From: CAUZIZ01 sp965219005
Lineage (GTDB): Bacteria > Acidobacteriota > UBA6911 > RPQK01 > JAJDTT01
Direction of reading: 5' to 3'
Assembly (NCBI GenBank): GCA_965219005.1
Contig: CBDCMS010000003.1
Span: forward strand, 2,957,280 to 3,021,279
Length of the DNA: 64,000 nt
Below, one piece after another: positions 62,372-64,000 of this stretch. Every line of letters starts with the position of its first letter. Position 1 is the first letter of the stretch. The translations under genes and the position numbers were made by a program. The notes beneath the pieces are model-generated. The model searched no databases. It was not told the origin of the DNA and saw nothing but the letters and a program-made list of their open reading frames with translations.

Positions 62372-63343
62372 TCAGGCTCTGGCGACCCCGGCCTTCTCAA
62401 ACGCAGCCGAGAGGTTCTTGTAGCAGTGCTTGGCGGCTGCTACCGGGTCGTATCCAGGCTTCCTGTGGATCTGACCACTCACTTCCAGGACCACCGATCC
62501 TCGATATCCCTGGGCCTGCAGCTCCTTGAGATAGGTGATGTAATCGGTGTCTCCGTCACCCGGCATGAGGAAGCTGGTTTTTCCATTCTCGGTGGTGGCA
62601 TCCTTGGCATGGGTGAAGACGGCGTGAGATCCCAGAAGCCGGATAGAGTCCACCATGTCGTAGTTCATAGCCCTGAAATGGCTGTAGTCATAGGTGATCT
62701 TGACCCAGGGATTTGCGGCCTGTTGCATCAGCCAGAGTGCTCCCTCAGGGGAATGCAGGGCACTTCCCACATGGGGTTTGATGGCTAGCAGGATCCGGTG
62801 TGACTCGCCTACCTCGGCCCAACCTCGCAGCCGCTCCGCCATCCGATTCTTTACCTGTTCCCATTCGGCAGTCTTCCCGCCGAGGGTCAGAACCAGCACC
62901 GGGAGACGATGGCGGCGGCTTGGGGTACGGGCCCAGAAGGGGTAGATGTCACGCCAGAGTTGTGCAGCCCGCTTGATTCTTTCCAGGTTTTCCCGGTGGG
63001 TTGCATCGTCTACGTTTACTCTGAGGTCCTCGTCCAGGCCGCTCAGTCCTATACCCAGCTCGGCGAAGAGGTTGGCGATCTCTCTGCGTGCGGATTTGGA
63101 AAGGACCATGGGGTCATCCTGCCAGCCAGGATAGATCGCCGGCTCCACATCATCGTAGCCGACCTGTTTGCACAGCCTGATGGCGTCTGGGGTCCGGAGG
63201 CTTCGGGTGTTGTACAGGCTGAATCCAAGACCAATAGCGAACTTCTGCTGGTGGTGCGTGGAGAGAACCTGTGTCGCTGGACCCAGCAGGGCAGCAGTGG
63301 CTGGGATCGTCTTCAAAAAATCTCGTCGATAGAGTTTGCTCAT
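62372..63343 (-). CDS. Tat-exported sugar phosphate isomerase/epimerase-like protein
   Basis: A 323-residue TIM barrel of the xylose-isomerase-like superfamily with a twin-arginine signal (LYRRDFLKTIPATAALLG). Metal-site candidates: Glu in YDDVEPAIYPG, His in LLAIKPHVGSAL (where Glu is more usual), Asp in ITYDYSHFR with adjacent His, His in FTHAKDATT and Glu in SVVLEVSGQ. The first barrel ligand is therefore changed relative to the cytoplasmic relative at 3274-4275. Exported members occur widely in Acidobacteriota/Planctomycetota/Verrucomicrobiota. Substrate unknown. Confidence 0.8.
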   Translation of the reverse strand: MSKLYRRDFLKTIPATAALLGPATQVLSTHHQQKFAIGLGFSLYNTRSLRTPDAIRLCKQVGYDDVEPAIYPGWQDDPMVLSKSARREIANLFAELGIGLSGLDEDLRVNVDDATHRENLERIKRAAQLWRDIYPFWARTPSRRHRLPVLVLTLGGKTAEWEQVKNRMAERLRGWAEVGESHRILLAIKPHVGSALHSPEGALWLMQQAANPWVKITYDYSHFRAMNYDMVDSIRLLGSHAVFTHAKDATTENGKTSFLMPGDGDTDYITYLKELQAQGYRGSVVLEVSGQIHRKPGYDPVAAAKHCYKNLSAAFEKAGVARA

Positions 63344-63534
63344 CGGTAAGTCTCCTTGATCGATATGCGTTGGAAGAACCCTTCAAATTGTAGCGATCAA
63401 AATAGGGTACTGCAACGGCGTACCCATGCCGCATCACCGGCGGCGCAAGTGTTGCGTAGGACGCGGTTTGATTCCCGACAGGTTTCATCGCTGCTGTTGT
63501 TGGCTCGCATGACCTTGAGGTAGAGTGATCTCAA

Positions 63535-64000
63535 ATGTCCGCGATCCTTGGGCTCGTTTGCGTGATGTTGCTGCTGGCTTACGCCAACGGAGCGAATGAC
63601 AATTTCAAAGGCGTGGCAACTCTGTTCGGCAGCCGGACAACCAACTATCGCCACGCGCTGTGGTGGGCAACCGCGACGACCCTGCTGGGCTCCTGCGCAG
63701 CGGCACTGCTCTCCGGCCAGCTGGTGAAGGCATTCAGCGGGAAGGGGTTGGTGCCAGAGTCGCTCACGCACGACCCCTCGTTCCTGTTTTCGGTCGGCCT
63801 TGGTGCGGCGATCACGGTGATGCTGGCAACCCTGACGGGATGGCCTATCTCTACCACCCATGCCCTGACTGGAGCTTTGGTGGGTGCAGGGCTCGCGGCC
63901 GTTGGTGCGGTCGACCTTGGCCGATTGGGGACGAGCTTCTTTCTTCCACTTGGGTTGAGCCCTTTGCTAAGCCTGCTGCTGGCGGCAGGGGCGTACCCAG
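63535..64000 (+). CDS. PiT-family inorganic phosphate transporter (partial, 5' end)
   Basis: The frame starts at ATG 63535 and runs off the window, so about 155 residues are seen. They show several TM helices, the PiT signature LAYANGANDNFKGVATLFG and the second conserved motif LTGWPISTTHALTGALVGAG, which together define sodium- or proton-coupled phosphate permeases. It is divergent from the Tat isomerase gene. Confidence 0.9.
   Translation, partial: MSAILGLVCVMLLLAYANGANDNFKGVATLFGSRTTNYRHALWWATATTLLGSCAAALLSGQLVKAFSGKGLVPESLTHDPSFLFSVGLGAAITVMLATLTGWPISTTHALTGALVGAGLAAVGAVDLGRLGTSFFLPLGLSPLLSLLLAAGAYP

Overview
The window is a GC-rich bacterial chromosome segment with about 50 intact or broken protein genes. 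No rRNA, tRNA or CRISPR array was seen. The best lineage clue is the secreted VWA protein at 59548-60441, which matches the 'VWFA-related Acidobacterial domain' family. Many exported (Tat or lipoprotein) catabolic enzymes, DUF4097/zf-HC2 sigma-factor modules and Gfo/Idh/MocA oxidoreductases agree with an environmental Acidobacteriota-like organism. Palindromic 'cccagggt' repeats, which I recall from Planctomycetota-type genomes, are also present, so the lineage call is an inference.

Layout. 0.2-4.3 kb (minus): sugar-acid catabolism, with an L-rhamnonate dehydratase-like enolase, an MBL-fold protein, an HpcH/HpaI aldolase and a xylose-isomerase-like protein. 4.4-8.2 kb: a small inverted-repeat element, a DUF2089 regulator plus Yip1-like membrane protein with a palindromic operator, a lipoprotein, and an HDOD protein with a pentapeptide-repeat ion channel. 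8.4-13.3 kb: a large TolB-propeller/amidohydrolase gene split by a perfectly delimited IS1595-family element that carries two small passenger ORFs. 13.4-18.1 kb: an oxidoreductase, a repetitive carboxypeptidase-regulatory-like protein, a repeat-rich stretch and an IS110-family element with a candidate bridge RNA. 18.3-25.1 kb: an efflux locus (permease, adaptor, tandem-duplicated adaptor; divergent TolC) with no ATPase gene. 25.4-31.7 kb: an ECF sigma gene split by an IS4-family element, followed by its anti-sigma factor, LiaF-like/DUF4097 envelope proteins and a HAD phosphatase. 32-41.5 kb: a PQQ-type propeller with EF hands, an isoprenylcysteine-methyltransferase-like protein, a DUF218 protein, a Tat-exported enolase, a DinB-like protein, an outer-membrane barrel, a TPR lipoprotein and a sialidase pseudogene. 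41.6-48.3 kb: exported creatininase, amidohydrolase and RraA enzymes, an aminotransferase, an oxidoreductase and a maleate-isomerase-like protein. 48.4-53.6 kb: a fluoroacetate-dehalogenase-like hydrolase, a second IS1595-family element, a propeller/dihaem cytochrome and a phosphotriesterase. 53.8-64 kb: two glycosyltransferases, the lipA operon, the VWA protein, two unknown genes, a TPR lipoprotein, a Tat isomerase and the start of a phosphate permease.

The most striking property is genome plasticity. Four insertion sequences lie in 40 kb. Two of them break recognisable genes with intact target duplications, so the original reading frames can be rebuilt exactly. A dispersed repeat of about 150-270 bp occurs six times between genes, usually flush against gene 3' ends and sometimes containing their stop codons. 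Two copies are rearranged into long hairpins. A second short repeat family and an inverted-repeat miniature element behave similarly.
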